Part shown: positions 35,713 to 46,253 of the stretch, one piece after another
Layout: the number at the start of each line of letters is the position of its first letter
How positions within the stretch are numbered: position 1 is the first letter of the stretch
Assembly: GCA_037953625.1 (NCBI GenBank)
Contig: CM075649.1
Coordinates: forward strand, 94,989,290 to 95,053,289
Length of the DNA: 64,000 bases
Direction: 5' to 3'
DNA from: Crotalaria pallida
Taxonomy: Eukaryota; Streptophyta; Magnoliopsida; Fabales; Fabaceae
Made by a program: the position numbers and the translations under genes
The notes under the pieces: generated by a model
What the model saw: the letters and a program-made list of their open reading frames with translations, nothing else
Database searches by the model: none
What the model was told of the DNA's origin: nothing

Positions 35713-36752
35713 CTGAATGACGAACATCTCAAAGCTCTCCAAGATTCTCTGATCACTATCTTCGCTCCTTCCCGTTGCGTCCGTCGCTCGAACTAAGACA
35801 TTTTTCTCGTGCGTTAGAAACGTTTTTGATACACTCTTTTAATCTACTTTTGAAAACAATTTCTTATTATTGTTATTATTTTTGGAAATTCGTTGTTAAC
35901 GTCCAAAGCTTTCAAATCCAACTTCAACCTATGATTAAAAACGGTTTAAGAAAACTTGAATTTTTTTTTAAAAAATACTCTTTTATTCAAATAGATTCTT
36001 AATTCAAATATTCATGTTATGAAAACATAGTTCTTAAAACACTTTTCAAAATGTAGGAATTAGAGATAAAACTCTAGGATCACCTTAGCTAATAAAAATC
36101 CAAACATTCATCATTTATTCTTCGCAAAGCACTCTTAGGCTAAATAAATTAAATTATAACACCAACATACAAACTCAATCATGCACAAGAAGATGATTCA
36201 ACTTAATTTCTTTTAATTCACTATGGCAAAAATAGAATTGCCTATAATTAACATTTTCTAATTACTAATCATTTATAAATCTTAAAATCATAGAGTTGGC
36301 ATCATGTAAATCAATTTAATCAATTTTTATTTATTTCTTGTTCCTAATCTGAAAAGAATAAAAAGAATGAACATATTATTGTGTCAAACATAGAATATAA
36401 TCAATCTCCTGGGTCATTTTGAAAGGAAAATTATTCTAAAACACCTAAACATGCACTAACCGAATTATTTAACTAAAATCTTGCAAAAACACAGCACATA
36501 AGCATAAACATCAAACAATGAAATTATTTCATTTCTTTCAAGACTGGAACCGTGAGCATCATAGGGAAATTTAGCAACTTCAAATTTCGTTTTCTTAATT
36601 TCAATCAAAACAACAATTTAAAGCTACAAATTACTTTAAAGATTTATTTTATTTTCCCTTAAATTGGTTACTTCATACATACACCTTTTTGCTTTTAAAT
36701 TAAGCTAATCTTAGTCTATCTATCATTCAAAAGCTCATAAAACTCATTTCCC

Positions 36753-36978
36753 TATTCTACTACCCCAAGGTCGAATAGTATCATACATGAGACAAGAATC
36801 TTAGTTTACTTTTTGACATAATAAGGTTAGTCAATCAAAACAACTCATGTAGATCACGCATCAATTATTCTACTACCCCAAGGTCGAATAGTATCATACA
36901 TGAGACAAGAATCTTAGTTTACTTTTTGACATAATAAGGTTAGTCAATCAAAACAACTCATGTAGATCACGCATCAAT
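36753..36978. repeat. 113-bp tandem duplication in LTR D
   Basis: Two adjacent copies starting TATTCTACTACCCCAAGG at 36753 and 36866, identical as far as I can see. LTRs X and C have only single-copy sequence here, so the duplication is recent and local. Confidence 0.92.
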
Positions 36979-39223
36979 TAATCACACCAACATGCATGAA
37001 TCATTATGAGGTTTTCTTTAGACCTTTTTATTAGAACTCAAACTCATAATTTTCTAGAATAAAAACATGGTTTATAACTTAATCTTCAAAAAGAATAACA
37101 GGTATGGTCTCAAGATCACCAAATCTATCCCTAATGCATACATGCACCCAACTATTAAGCACCAAAACATTTTTAGCACTCATGGCCGAATGGCCTTCAT
37201 GCCCATTCAACATGAATAAAACAATTCTTTAAATCAAATCATGTTCATAAAGAAAAATCATTTCAAAGGCCTTTACCCTAATCATTTCCTCTAGGCCGTA
37301 ACATGCATATAGGAAAAACTTTATTTCTTTACTTGAAAATTGACATGCAAACCTCAATGTTCTAGCTTGTAGGATAATAAACATGGATTAAAACATGTAC
37401 ATACAAGAATCAACCAAAATCCTTACAAGGTCAACATGCAAAACTAAAAACCCTTATTTTCTTCTCAAATAATTTTAGATCATGAAATTGTTAATCAAAC
37501 ATCTACATAGAAGCACACAGGTCACGGATTGAACACAAGGACTTGATCATGCAAGGCATAAATTCCTCACTACATCACAAACCGAATTTAGATCATGTAG
37601 AAGTTTATCAAATAGTCATATAGAAGTACATGGATCACGGTTTAAGCAAAGAAAATTATTATGCAAGACTTGAAATCTTCACTTTTTCACAAATCAAACT
37701 TAGATCATAATTTATTTACCAAAACCTTTCATAAAAACCATATAGATAACAATTTTAAAGAAGAAACCCAACATGCAAGGAGTTTCAATTTTTGTGTTCA
37801 CAAAATTTCCAAGTAATACTTTAGATCCTATAGAAAGTTGTTTAGAAAATCATCAAGATCCAATTAAAAAGAGTCACAACCGAGGCATAGAGTCCATGAG
37901 TTCACATATTACAAACCAATTTCAAAAGTCCATAGTTAAGGCTAAAACACACTTGCACTCATGAAAAGAAACAAGCAATGAAAAAAAGAAAAGTTTCAAA
38001 TTCAAAAGAAAATCTAATCATCATGGTTTTCTTCTTGATCTTCATGTAACCTACCAAGGAAGTTGATCTTCTAACTCCTAAGGTTCTTGATCTTCAAAGG
38101 AACTCAAGTCTTGATCTAATTCTCCTTCTTCCTCCTTCTTGGTTCCCTACGGCCACACCTTCTTCTTCTCCCTTTCTTTTTCTTTTTCTAAGGGTTTGAT
38201 GTTCCCTTAGAAAGTGTTTGGGTGTGTAAGTGAAGGGAATGAGAATGAAATGTGAGAAATGAACTAAGGCAAGATAGATTTGAGGGCCACCGAATTTTGC
38301 CTCCTTTGCCCTTAGGTGGAGGTTCGGCCAAGGCACTAAAAGAAGGGCAAGTTTGGGTTTCTAAAATTTTGCATGGCAAGGCTTAGATCAAGGAGACAAA
38401 GTGCTTAGGCTAGGGCTAGGCTTCATCATACATGATCACTTCCAATCCTATCTTTTCTACCCAAGAGTCAAAGCTCTTCCTTGCACACTCACTCACCCAT
38501 TATCGTGGCACACACACATGCTCACACCGTAGCACACACATGTCCACACTTCATGCGTTTTCATTTTCATTTCCTAATCCTATTTAGTCAATATGCTATG
38601 GCCATTGCTTCATGTGATCATGCAACATTTTTAGGAATCATATACTCCCATATGCTCAAAACTGTAACACATTAACACACACATGCACACATGTTTATTT
38701 TCAAGCAATATTTGCATATAAGCCAAACACATATCACAATAAGCACACATCACAAATTAATTCTAAGTCATGGCAATTGATTTAATCTCTTACAAGAACA
38801 CGTCATTATCCTAGGAAAATCTAAATAATTTCAAAGTGAAACAATCATCTTCATAAAACACATAATTAGAAATCTTTTAAAAATCAAGCTTTTCGTGTAA
38901 TTAGGAAATTTCCAAAAGACAAGTCGTTTAAGGTTGTCAGCTCCCAAGAAAGAAATCATGGTTTCACAAAAATTCAACTCCCAAAATTTTCAGAAATACA
39001 ATTTGCAAATAAATCCAGAAATTTCTTAAAGGTTTATCCATAAAAATACAAACTCTTTTCATAAAGAAATCATCCTTGAATAAAATCATAAATAATCCTT
39101 TTAGAAAAACCCTTTTGAAAACAAAACTCAAGGTTTATTTTAACGAATTCGTTTACGCACGTACGGGAAAAATACGGGGTGTTACAATGGCTAATTAAGG
39201 GTAAATAAAAGTAGGATGTTACA

Positions 39224-39228
39224 TCGAC
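39224..39228. repeat. Right target-site duplication of Z (TCGAC)
   Basis: Partner of 12104-12108. Confidence 0.93.
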
Positions 39229-40434
39229 CGAGCAGTTCAAGCAAACTTTGGAGGCAAGAACAGGAAAGTTTGTGGGAGTTTCTATTCTAAAACAGTAAAG
39301 CGAAACGGACAGGGGCAACTTCAAACGATTCACACAATCATAGGAAACAAAAGAGTGGGTGGCTCCAGAATCAAATAAAACTTTACAAGGTTGATTGTTG
39401 AGAAGAAGGTTACCTTGAACGAGATCGGGAGTCTGATTAGCTTCAACACCACTGAGGGTAAACACCTTTCCCTTCGCCACGGGCCTATTCACCGACCCTT
39501 TTGATTCGCTCTTCATTGGTTCCCGACAATCCTTTGCAAAATGTCCCGGTTTCCCACAGTTGAAACATCCAGTAAATGATGACCCCCAGCACTTATCTCC
39601 GTAGTGGTGGCATTTACACTTGTCACATAAAGGAGCGTTACCACGAGAGCCCGACGTGTATCCTGACGACTTAGCCTTCCCCTTGAACTTGTTCGAGTAC
39701 GGCCCATTGTTTCGAAAGTTATTCGCTTTTCGCCGCTGCGGCCCAACACCCTGTTGATTCTTCTTTTCCAGTTGATACCTTTCCTCAACCTTCTTGTCAT
39801 CTTCATAAACCCGACACATGTCGACCAGGGTCGAAAAGTTCTGAATCTTCTGATAGCTAAAGGCCGACTTCAGATCTGGCCTTAACCCATTTCCAAACTT
39901 GATGCACTTGCTACGTTCATCCGGATGTTGCTGGTAATAGGGCGAGTACTTAATCAACTCTTCAAACCTTGTAGTGTACTCCCCAACACTCATTTCTCCT
40001 TGCTGGAGGTGCAGGAACTCTATTTATTTCTTTCTCCTCAAGTCCTTGGGAAAGTACTTCTCGAGGAACTTCTCAGTGAACACCGCCCAGGTAATCTCCC
40101 TTCCTTCATGAGTCAAAAGTTTAGCAGTATGCTTCCACCGGTTCTCGGCTTCCCCGTTTAGCATGTACGTAGAGTAAGTGACCCTTTGTGTATCCGTACA
40201 TCCTAAAGTTAGAAAGATTTTGTCCAACTCGCTTATCCAGCGATTAGCCTCTTCCGGCTTGAAGCCCCCTTCAAACCTAGGTGGGTTACAGTTGCAAAAT
40301 TCAAAAAGACTGCGGAACTCAGCTTGTCCCGTTGGGTTTTGGGGTTGTTGATTAGCTTGTTGTTGCATGTTTTCTATAACTGTGGTGATCCTATCTAACT
40401 CCTCAGCTATATTCCTCTGATTCCTAGCTGCCAT
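39229..40434 (-). pseudogene. gag: Tekay chromovirus G: gag and start of protease
   Basis: Starts MAARNQRNIAEELD. The Gag core includes FEGGFKPEEANRWISELDKI, the NGEAENRWKHTAKLL motif and VGEYTTRFEELIKYSPYY. Two zinc knuckles follow (CDKCKCHHYGDKC and CFNCGKPGHFAKDC), then the protease active site LFDSGATHSF. One in-frame stop, TAA after LRRKK at about 40022, interrupts the frame where element I has Glu. The frame breaks off at CLNCSV, where solo LTR Z inserted; the rest of pol is at 9542-12108. A run of codons beyond 39223 that appears to extend this frame is Z and LTR D sequence, not gag. Confidence 0.92.
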
Positions 40435-40571
40435 AGTGATCTGCACTAGAAACTATAAATTACGACAATCCTAAAGAGCCCTATGGTCCTAACGAGATAA
40501 ACCTAATCCTACCAAGTCTATACTTCACTATCCATTGGTGCTATGACCATGGACCAGGTGCAGGACCTTCA

Positions 40572-40583
40572 GCTCTGATACCA
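40572..40583 (-). promoter_or_regulatory. Primer-binding site of element G
   Basis: Minus strand TGGTATCAGAGC, six or seven bases inside the 5' LTR end. Confidence 0.88.
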
Positions 40584-41052
40584 TAAAGTTTAACGCTCAC
40601 ATATTTATTACTAAAATTATATTGTTTTATTGGGCTTGTAAGAAGTTTGAAAATAGGGGTAGAAAATTTTTCCAAAAATACATTTCTAAGTTATAAAATA
40701 GTCTTTATGTAAGTACTTTAGAAACCAGACATTTCCGTTGTGAATTTACTTATTACCAAATTCCAATTGTGTTAATGGAAAACATAGTGATGATAAAGTA
40801 AGCAGTTTGCAAAAGCGTAACTGGAGATACTGTAGCAGTTCAGATACATAGTGTTATATTACAAGTCCAGTTGTTTACGAAGCACTCTCATAATACCTCT
40901 CAAAAATATTTACATATATACAGTGAACAAAATAGGTATCATTAGAGCTTGTCGTCGATCCACTGCCACTGCTCCAAGACCACACCACCAGGCTCCGCCC
41001 CTCCAAAAGCTGCACAAGGTTTCTAATTCCTACTATTTATACTAAGCATGTC

Positions 41053-41525
41053 CTAGGGATCACCCGTCCTCCACTGACTGCCAGTGGAGTGCTCCACTAA
41101 CTCGTCCTCACTCCTGGGCTCAGATGGATCCTCCTCAATCCCATCGGGCTGGGTCGGTGCCCTACCATTTAGTTCATGGGTAGGGGAAGACGCTGTGCGT
41201 GCCGGCATAGTCCGATTGGAGTGGGAGGTCCCTCGAGGGAAACCTCGAGTGGCATAAGGATGGGAGTGAGTAGCTGTATGAAATCGCCGCCCATGAAACG
41301 ACGAGTTGGTGGAGATGAGGGAGGTCCATGATAAGTGAAAAAGGGAGGTACATGCATAATATAAACTAGCGGAATACGAAAACATCGGGGACGAAATCGT
41401 GCTAGAGGGTTAGGGTGGTAGATAGTAATCTCCACCTCACCCTCAAATGTAGCCCGGTGGTCCTGGTACTCCCAGTCACCACTAGGTAGCGGGCGCATCT
41501 CGATGCAAAGCAGAACCCTGTCCAT
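41053..41525 (-). pseudogene. LTR-encoded frame of element G, one frameshift
   Basis: Homologue of the frame in element I. The ATG at 41525 follows acceptor CCCTTATAG|GTG. The first part (41525 to about 41300) reads MDRVLLCIEMRPLPSGDWEY and shares about 51 of 69 residues with element I by eye, including CIE.RPLPSG.W, EGEVE.T.YHPNPL.RFRPR and MHVPPF.TYHGPP. A frameshift near 41290-41320 moves the conserved remainder to another frame. That remainder keeps the I-type end: IEEDP, VEHSTGSQWR and final DP before the stop at 41053. In the blocks RPLPSG and YHPNPL all seven codon differences from I are synonymous, which indicates past selection on protein. Function unknown. Confidence 0.65.
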
Positions 41526-42906
41526 CACCTATAAGGGCAGGAGAGTAAGCTAAACGCCTTCCATCGTAGAATAAGACTAAGTACTAACAAGCACAAACCA
41601 GCACAACACAGATAATAATGCAAGTACATATGAGCACACACCAATTTAATTAATCTTTATTCTTAATGCAGGTGGCATGATGCATGCTCATACAATTCTA
41701 ATGCTGAGGCCTCATTCCTGACCGGGTCCAGATCTAGAGGAACAGTCAATCCACCACGGAACATATCCACATTCGGGCGCTTTTCCTCTATGGTCGTCAC
41801 CATAGATCAACGATATCCACGTTCTGAATGCTTTACCTCTATGGTCTCCCTACCATAGGTTTATTCCAGTACCCCCTCGAAAGTATCCACATCCGCGAAC
41901 GCTTTTCCTCTATGGCTGTCACCATAGGTCAACCATATCCACGTTCTGACGAATGCTTTACCTCCACGGTCTCTCTACCGTAGGTGTATTCGAGGTCATG
42001 AAGCATCCCTATGCTTCGGATATACCCACGGCCCAGCCGCGTACATCGCAGTGCAGGCTGTCCGGACAACCTACCCACGAAAAAACATGTCTACCAAAGG
42101 TACTATCTCGTTCCTTAGATTGGGACTGGTCTATCACATTACATTCTCATTCTTTATACATGTACAAGTATCGTCATTCATAAATTCAGCATGGATACTG
42201 TCACACCCTTCGTTATTACCCAAATATAAACTAATAAATATGCTTTTATATTGGATAATATATATGGACTTGTGAGTGTTAAGAAAATAGGTCAATAAAA
42301 TTTTTCTTTTAAAGCGGGTGCACGAATCGTCACTTGAAAGTCTTGGAGAATAAAGTCTATATTATCTCAAAATCATTGTATCGAGTTCGGCGATTTCTAA
42401 AACCTTTTCGCAAATAGAGTAACATTCGATCTTTTAGAAGATATCTTTGTATCAAGTAGTTTAAGCTACCCTTGCTTTATACGATAGAACTGATACCATT
42501 TATAGCCGAGCTCTTAAACAGATTAAATCAGAGTAAGCGGAAATTACTGGACTATGCAACTGATAGAATATAAACATAGGTTTTCATAGATATAGAGAAT
42601 CATAAGTACATAGCCCATGAGTAAAGTCTCCAAGTTTCAAAATATACAAGTCCATCATCAGATCTATATAACAGTGTAACTACAAGCTCTAGAGTGCTCC
42701 AAAAGTATATCTACAATATATACATAACAAAACGTATAACTCTAGGAATAGTCACATAGATCTGGCAGCATCAGATGGAGTAGTAGTAGCAGTAGTCTCC
42801 CAAAAGTAAAGTGAGTAAGGTAGTAGCATCATCATCACAGCAGCAGCAGCAAATCTCCTCCACACACCGGATCCTCAGATCCACACCATACACCATATAC
42901 ATGTAC

Positions 42907-43377
42907 CTAGGGATCGTCGTCCCTCCAGTCACTCCCAGTAGAATGCACGACAGGCTCGCTCCCACTCTCGTCCTCCACCGGATCCTCCTCGATCTCATCC
43001 GAGGGAGAGTGTACCCTACCACTGGGTACCGGGTCAGGTGATGGTGAAACCCTGACTGGGCTCCTCGGATCAGATAGGGGAGTCTCCTCGCGGACGACTC
43101 TCGAAGTAAAAGGGTGAGAGCGGGTAGGTTGAAAACGAAAACTATGGTAAGAGCGAGCTGGTCGCATGGGAGGTGGTCCATGATAAGTATAAAATGGGGG
43201 TACATGCATAGTGTATATGATGGGAATCCTAAACCTACGAGGACGGAATCGCATCAGCGGATTAGGGTGGTAGAATGTGAACTCTACCTCCCCCTCATAC
43301 ACCGCGCGATGGTCCTCATAGATCCATACGCCACTAGGAAGTGGCCGGATCTCGATGCAAGCAATGTAGCGAGACAT
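42907..43377 (-). CDS. LTR-encoded frame of element I, 3' LTR copy
   Basis: Unrecognised protein of 156 codons lying wholly inside the LTR, about 700 bp before its end. ATG at 43377 is three bases after the acceptor CCCTTGTAG; an in-frame GTG precedes it. N-terminal half: CIEIRPLPSGVW, EGEVEFTFYHPNPLMRFRPR and MHVPPFYTYHGPP, a compact part rich in Pro and aromatic residues. C-terminal half: basic then acidic and low complexity (IEEDPVEDESGSE), ending STGSDWRDDDP. No signal peptide or membrane segment. The G LTR has a diverged homologue with synonymous-biased differences. As the first frame of a spliced transcript from the 5' LTR it could be translated ahead of gag. No known domain comes to mind. 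Confidence 0.65.
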   Translation of the reverse strand: MSRYIACIEIRPLPSGVWIYEDHRAVYEGEVEFTFYHPNPLMRFRPRRFRIPIIYTMHVPPFYTYHGPPPMRPARSYHSFRFQPTRSHPFTSRVVREETPLSDPRSPVRVSPSPDPVPSGRVHSPSDEIEEDPVEDESGSEPVVHSTGSDWRDDDP

Positions 43378-43380
43378 CAC

Positions 43381-45048
43381 CTACAAGGGCATAGGGGTAA
43401 GCAATTCTACTCACATAATCAATAGAGAATAAATCATGCAACATATGAAAGATAATAATGCATCAATTAATAACAATCACAATTAGCATTTAGCAAGTAT
43501 CAGATGCACATAGGATGTTCACACTTAATTCAGGTATATCAATTGCATTAGGTGAATGACATGATGCATGACTTTAACTCTCAACTTATCTCCACATTTT
43601 CTAAGTCACTCTCTGACGTCCATCCCTGACAACCCAGCACTCCACAGTGCGTTGTATTCCTAGGTATACAACAATTCGTACATTCACCTAGAATGTACAC
43701 GTCAAGCTTGGTATCCATGCCACCCGAGCATATCCCGTCATCCAAACGGATCGTCATCCAAACGATATATCCATATTGGCATCCACAAAGCCTTCCACGT
43801 CAACGACGTGTCATCAAGCAAGCGTATTGGCACTCCCAGAGGCCCTCCACATGTTTATCGAAACATGAATACGTCCTACCATCCAAACTCCAGAATGAAT
43901 GCATTTTAGACTTAGGGGAAATTGATTAATACATTACTTGCCACCTAGGCTTAATTTTCAAAATGGATCGTCACCGAACGATCTATCTGTATTTATCAAT
44001 TTCTCTAAGTCTTTGATCCCTTGAATTATCCTTAATAATTCCTTAATTAATTAAGTTAGAATTGAAAATGATGTTTTCAGATTCTGGGCATTTTACTCGA
44101 GTAAAGTTCAGAATACTCGAGTGTTCTGGAGATTTTCCAGATTACTCAAGTGTTCTTAAGCTTACTCGAGTGTTCATGTCTTTCTGAGGATTTGGGTTTT
44201 AATTTCAACAATTTACTCGAGTAGTTCATGAGTTACTCGAGTGTTCTTGGACTTTTCCAGAATACTCGAGTGACTTTGAAAGACTCGAGTGTTTGACCTA
44301 TAACAATTCTCAGTTCATGCCCGATACTCGAGTAACAGACAAAATACTCGAGTGTTCTTATGAAATTTGCTTTATTTTGAACACGATTTACTCGAGTACT
44401 TTGCCATTTACTCGAGTGTTTCGCAGCTGACAGTATTGAAAACTGGTTTTAACATGCCATTCTCATTTCTACTCAATTTAAGTCCATTTCAGGGATCAAC
44501 AGAGTTAACATATCATTAATCAAACATGTTACAACACTTATTTCAATTCAAAACACAGAATTGACAGAGAAATCATTGATTATGCATAAAAAGGCATTTT
44601 AACAACTCCATACCTCAAATCACACAATAAGCATAATATTCATGAAACAAAGCTCATTCAGGTTCACATGCATGATAACAAACTTGCTCAATACGGATTT
44701 AGAGCATGGATTGGTCTCCAAACCAAAGTTCCTATAGAATCTAAGCCCTTAGAGCCTCTTGGTGGCTCTCTAACACATTTAATGGATTTCAAACTCTATC
44801 TAGTGAATATAATTACTTCCCCTTACCTCTCAGACGTGAATCAACCAAGAATTGACAAGAACAAAGCTCCAAACTTCTCAGACCAACTTCAAGCATCACA
44901 TGCAGAGCATTTTGAGTGCAACACCAAAGTGGAATTGGTTTACACATGAAACAGAGAATAGAATTGGGGAAATTAGATTTTCTAGACTCTATACAACATG
45001 GACTCACTAAAGAAACTGAATTTGAGACTCAAGAATTCGTGAGCTTAC
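43381..45048 (-). other. Apparent leader intron of element I (3' LTR copy)
   Basis: Donor ATTCTG|GTAAGC at 45048; acceptor CTTACCCCTATGCCCTTGTAG ending 43381; 1,668 bp. The 5' LTR copy is 51582-53249. Confidence 0.55.
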
Positions 45049-45479
45049 CAGAATCAATGATCAAAGTAAGCTCCCAGACCAAGGCTTGACAGAAACAGCT
45101 TCACTTCCACTCCTTGAACCTTCCACCACACTCACTCAATCCTCACGATTTTGGTGTTTATACAAAGCTCGAGATGTGAGCTTTGTATTCGTGTATCACT
45201 CAAGTCCTAATACTCAGAACTGAAAGAGAATCAAAGGCAACAAATCTGAAACCCTAACTTCATCAACAAACCCCAAACTTAGCCAAATTCTTCACAAATT
45301 CGATGTTGCTGAGCTTTTATAGACATGGAGAAGGCCCATGCAGGACGACACGACGCCTTCGAGCTGTTGATGATGGAGTATTCGTGTCAAGGAGAGGGAA
45401 TCGTTCATGGTGACTCATCAAACGCACTAACTCGTGCAGTTTGACCCAGAATACTCGAGTGTTCCAGAAAATACTCGAG
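44097..45479. repeat. Thirteen CTCGAG palindromes per element I LTR
   Basis: CTCGAG at 44097, 44117, 44165, 44217, 44237, 44265, 44284, 44327, 44347, 44391 and 44411 (intron) and at 45454 and 45474 (upstream of TATA), mostly in the context TACTCGAGTGTTC, plus one CTCAAG variant. Repeated 8,201 bp higher in the 5' LTR. Confidence 0.95.
45315..45321 (-). promoter_or_regulatory. Putative TATA box, element I (3' LTR copy)
   Basis: Minus-strand TCTATAAAAGC, about 270 bp before the donor. The working copy in the 5' LTR is at 53516-53522. Confidence 0.6.
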
Positions 45480-45734
45480 TGTTTTACCCAGTTTTTGAAA
45501 AATAATTATTTTATTTACCTTCCCTCCAAAATCTTTCCTATAATTGCTTCTAGGTCCCAACCCAGGGACTAATATGCAAAATATACATTTTAGGCATTTA
45601 AATTATTTATTAAATAATTTCTCACACATAAGCTAGTCATATAAACACATATTTTAATCAAGGATTAATATTAATTATAATTAAATTATAATTAACATTT
45701 CATTAATCGGGGATTAAAATTTTGGGGTGTTACA

Positions 45735-45750
45735 CTACTCCCCCACTTAC
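45735..45750 (-). promoter_or_regulatory. Polypurine tract of element I
   Basis: GTAAGTGGGGGAGTAG next to LTR start TGTAACACCCC, preceded by GGGGACGAAATTCC, a typical Tekay 3' end. Confidence 0.9.
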
Positions 45751-45776
45751 AAGGAATTTCGTCCCCGAAATTCAAC

Positions 45777-46250
45777 TCATACAAACAAGTCAGGATAATC
45801 CTGACGCATCTTATCCTCTAATTCCCAAGATGCTTCTATCACATCTCCATAACTCCAAACGACTTTGACCAAACTAATATCCTTCCCTCTAAGCTGCTTG
45901 ATTCTTCGATCTTCAATATGAACTGGCACAGCTTTGAAGGTTAGGTTCTTATGAATTTCTAAGTCATCAGGTTGGATGCTAAGAACAATGGTGGGGTCAT
46001 GGACATATTTCTTCAATTGAGACACATGGAATACATTATGGAGGTTAGCTAATGACGGAGGCAAAGCTAATTGATAAGCTACTGGGCCGATTCTTTTGAG
46101 AATTTGATAGGGACCAATAAACTTAGGCGATAGTTTCTGGGTTTTCAAGGCTCTACTAACACCTTTGGTTGGTATTATTCTAATGAACACGTGGTCTCCT
46201 TCAGCAAACTCTAAGGTTTTTCTCCTTCTATCAGCATAGCTTTTCTGCCT
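45777..46250 (-). pseudogene. pol: Element I integrase C-terminus and chromodomain
   Basis: Same frame as the main pol segment, separated from it by one TAG (46251-46253, where a Gln would be expected before SRQKSY). Contains the integrase C-terminal barrel region (LSPKFIGPYQILKRIGPVAYQ) with LHNVFHVSQLKKY, then a chromodomain-like end (EDRRIKQLRGK, LVKVVW, ASWELEDKMRQDYPDLF). This end places the element in the Tekay/Del group. The chromodomain is thought to guide integration to heterochromatin. Confidence 0.9.
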
Positions 46251-46253
46251 ACT

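Larger units (their letters stand above)
33402..39186 (-). mobile_element. X-family solo LTR D, 5,785 bp, complete
   Basis: On the minus strand it starts TGTAACACCCCGTATTTTTC at 39186 and ends CAAATCGGGGTGTTACA at 33402, flanked by ATGGC duplications. It defines the full length and both ends of the X LTR. Contents in minus order: CA-rich tract (38475-38550), leader with CT-rich runs (38100-38200), long AT-rich zone with a 113-bp tandem duplication (36753-36978), donor (35712), conserved block (34460-34960), acceptor (34021), short frame (33799-34020). It inserted into solo LTR Z. Confidence 0.92.
12109..39223 (+). mobile_element. Solo LTR Z, about 3.64 kb, in four pieces around nested elements
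   Basis: Starts TGTAATATCCCG at 12109, ends GTAGGATGTTACA at 39223, flanked by TCGAC duplications. Its own sequence is 12109-12745, about 18084-18597, 30932-33401 and 39192-39223, together near 3.65 kb, the size of LTRs I and G. The first two pieces include a GC-rich leader with frequent CCGCC and CTTCTTC runs. An apparent donor (GTGG|GTAAATC at 18532) and acceptor (CTCACCTCTTAACTG...CAG ending 33041) would define an intron near 2.2 kb once inserts are removed. No internal region remains. No long frame follows the acceptor. Confidence 0.85.
42199..45734 (-). repeat. 3' LTR of element I
   Basis: 3,536 bp. Minus strand starts TGTAACACCCC at 45734 and ends AAGGGTGTGACA at 42199. Parts in order: two CTCGAG words (45454, 45474), TATA box (45321-45315), donor (45048), eleven CTCGAG words (44097-44416), acceptor (43381), LTR frame (43377-42907), then about 700 bp to the end. 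Confidence 0.96.

Noticed and set aside
33402..39186. Terminal inverted repeats TGTAACACCCCG/CGGGGTGTTACA, suggesting a DNA transposon
   Set aside because: A 5-bp TSD, TG...CA ends and a polypurine tract before the same end in X show that it is an LTR with unusually long inverted termini.
39070..39223. Apparent C-terminal extension of the G protease
   Set aside because: The codons come from solo LTR Z and LTR D, after the TSD at 39224-39228.
44097..44416. CRISPR-like spaced repeats (CTCGAG words)
   Set aside because: Repeats are only 6-12 bp, spacing is irregular and the setting is a plant LTR.
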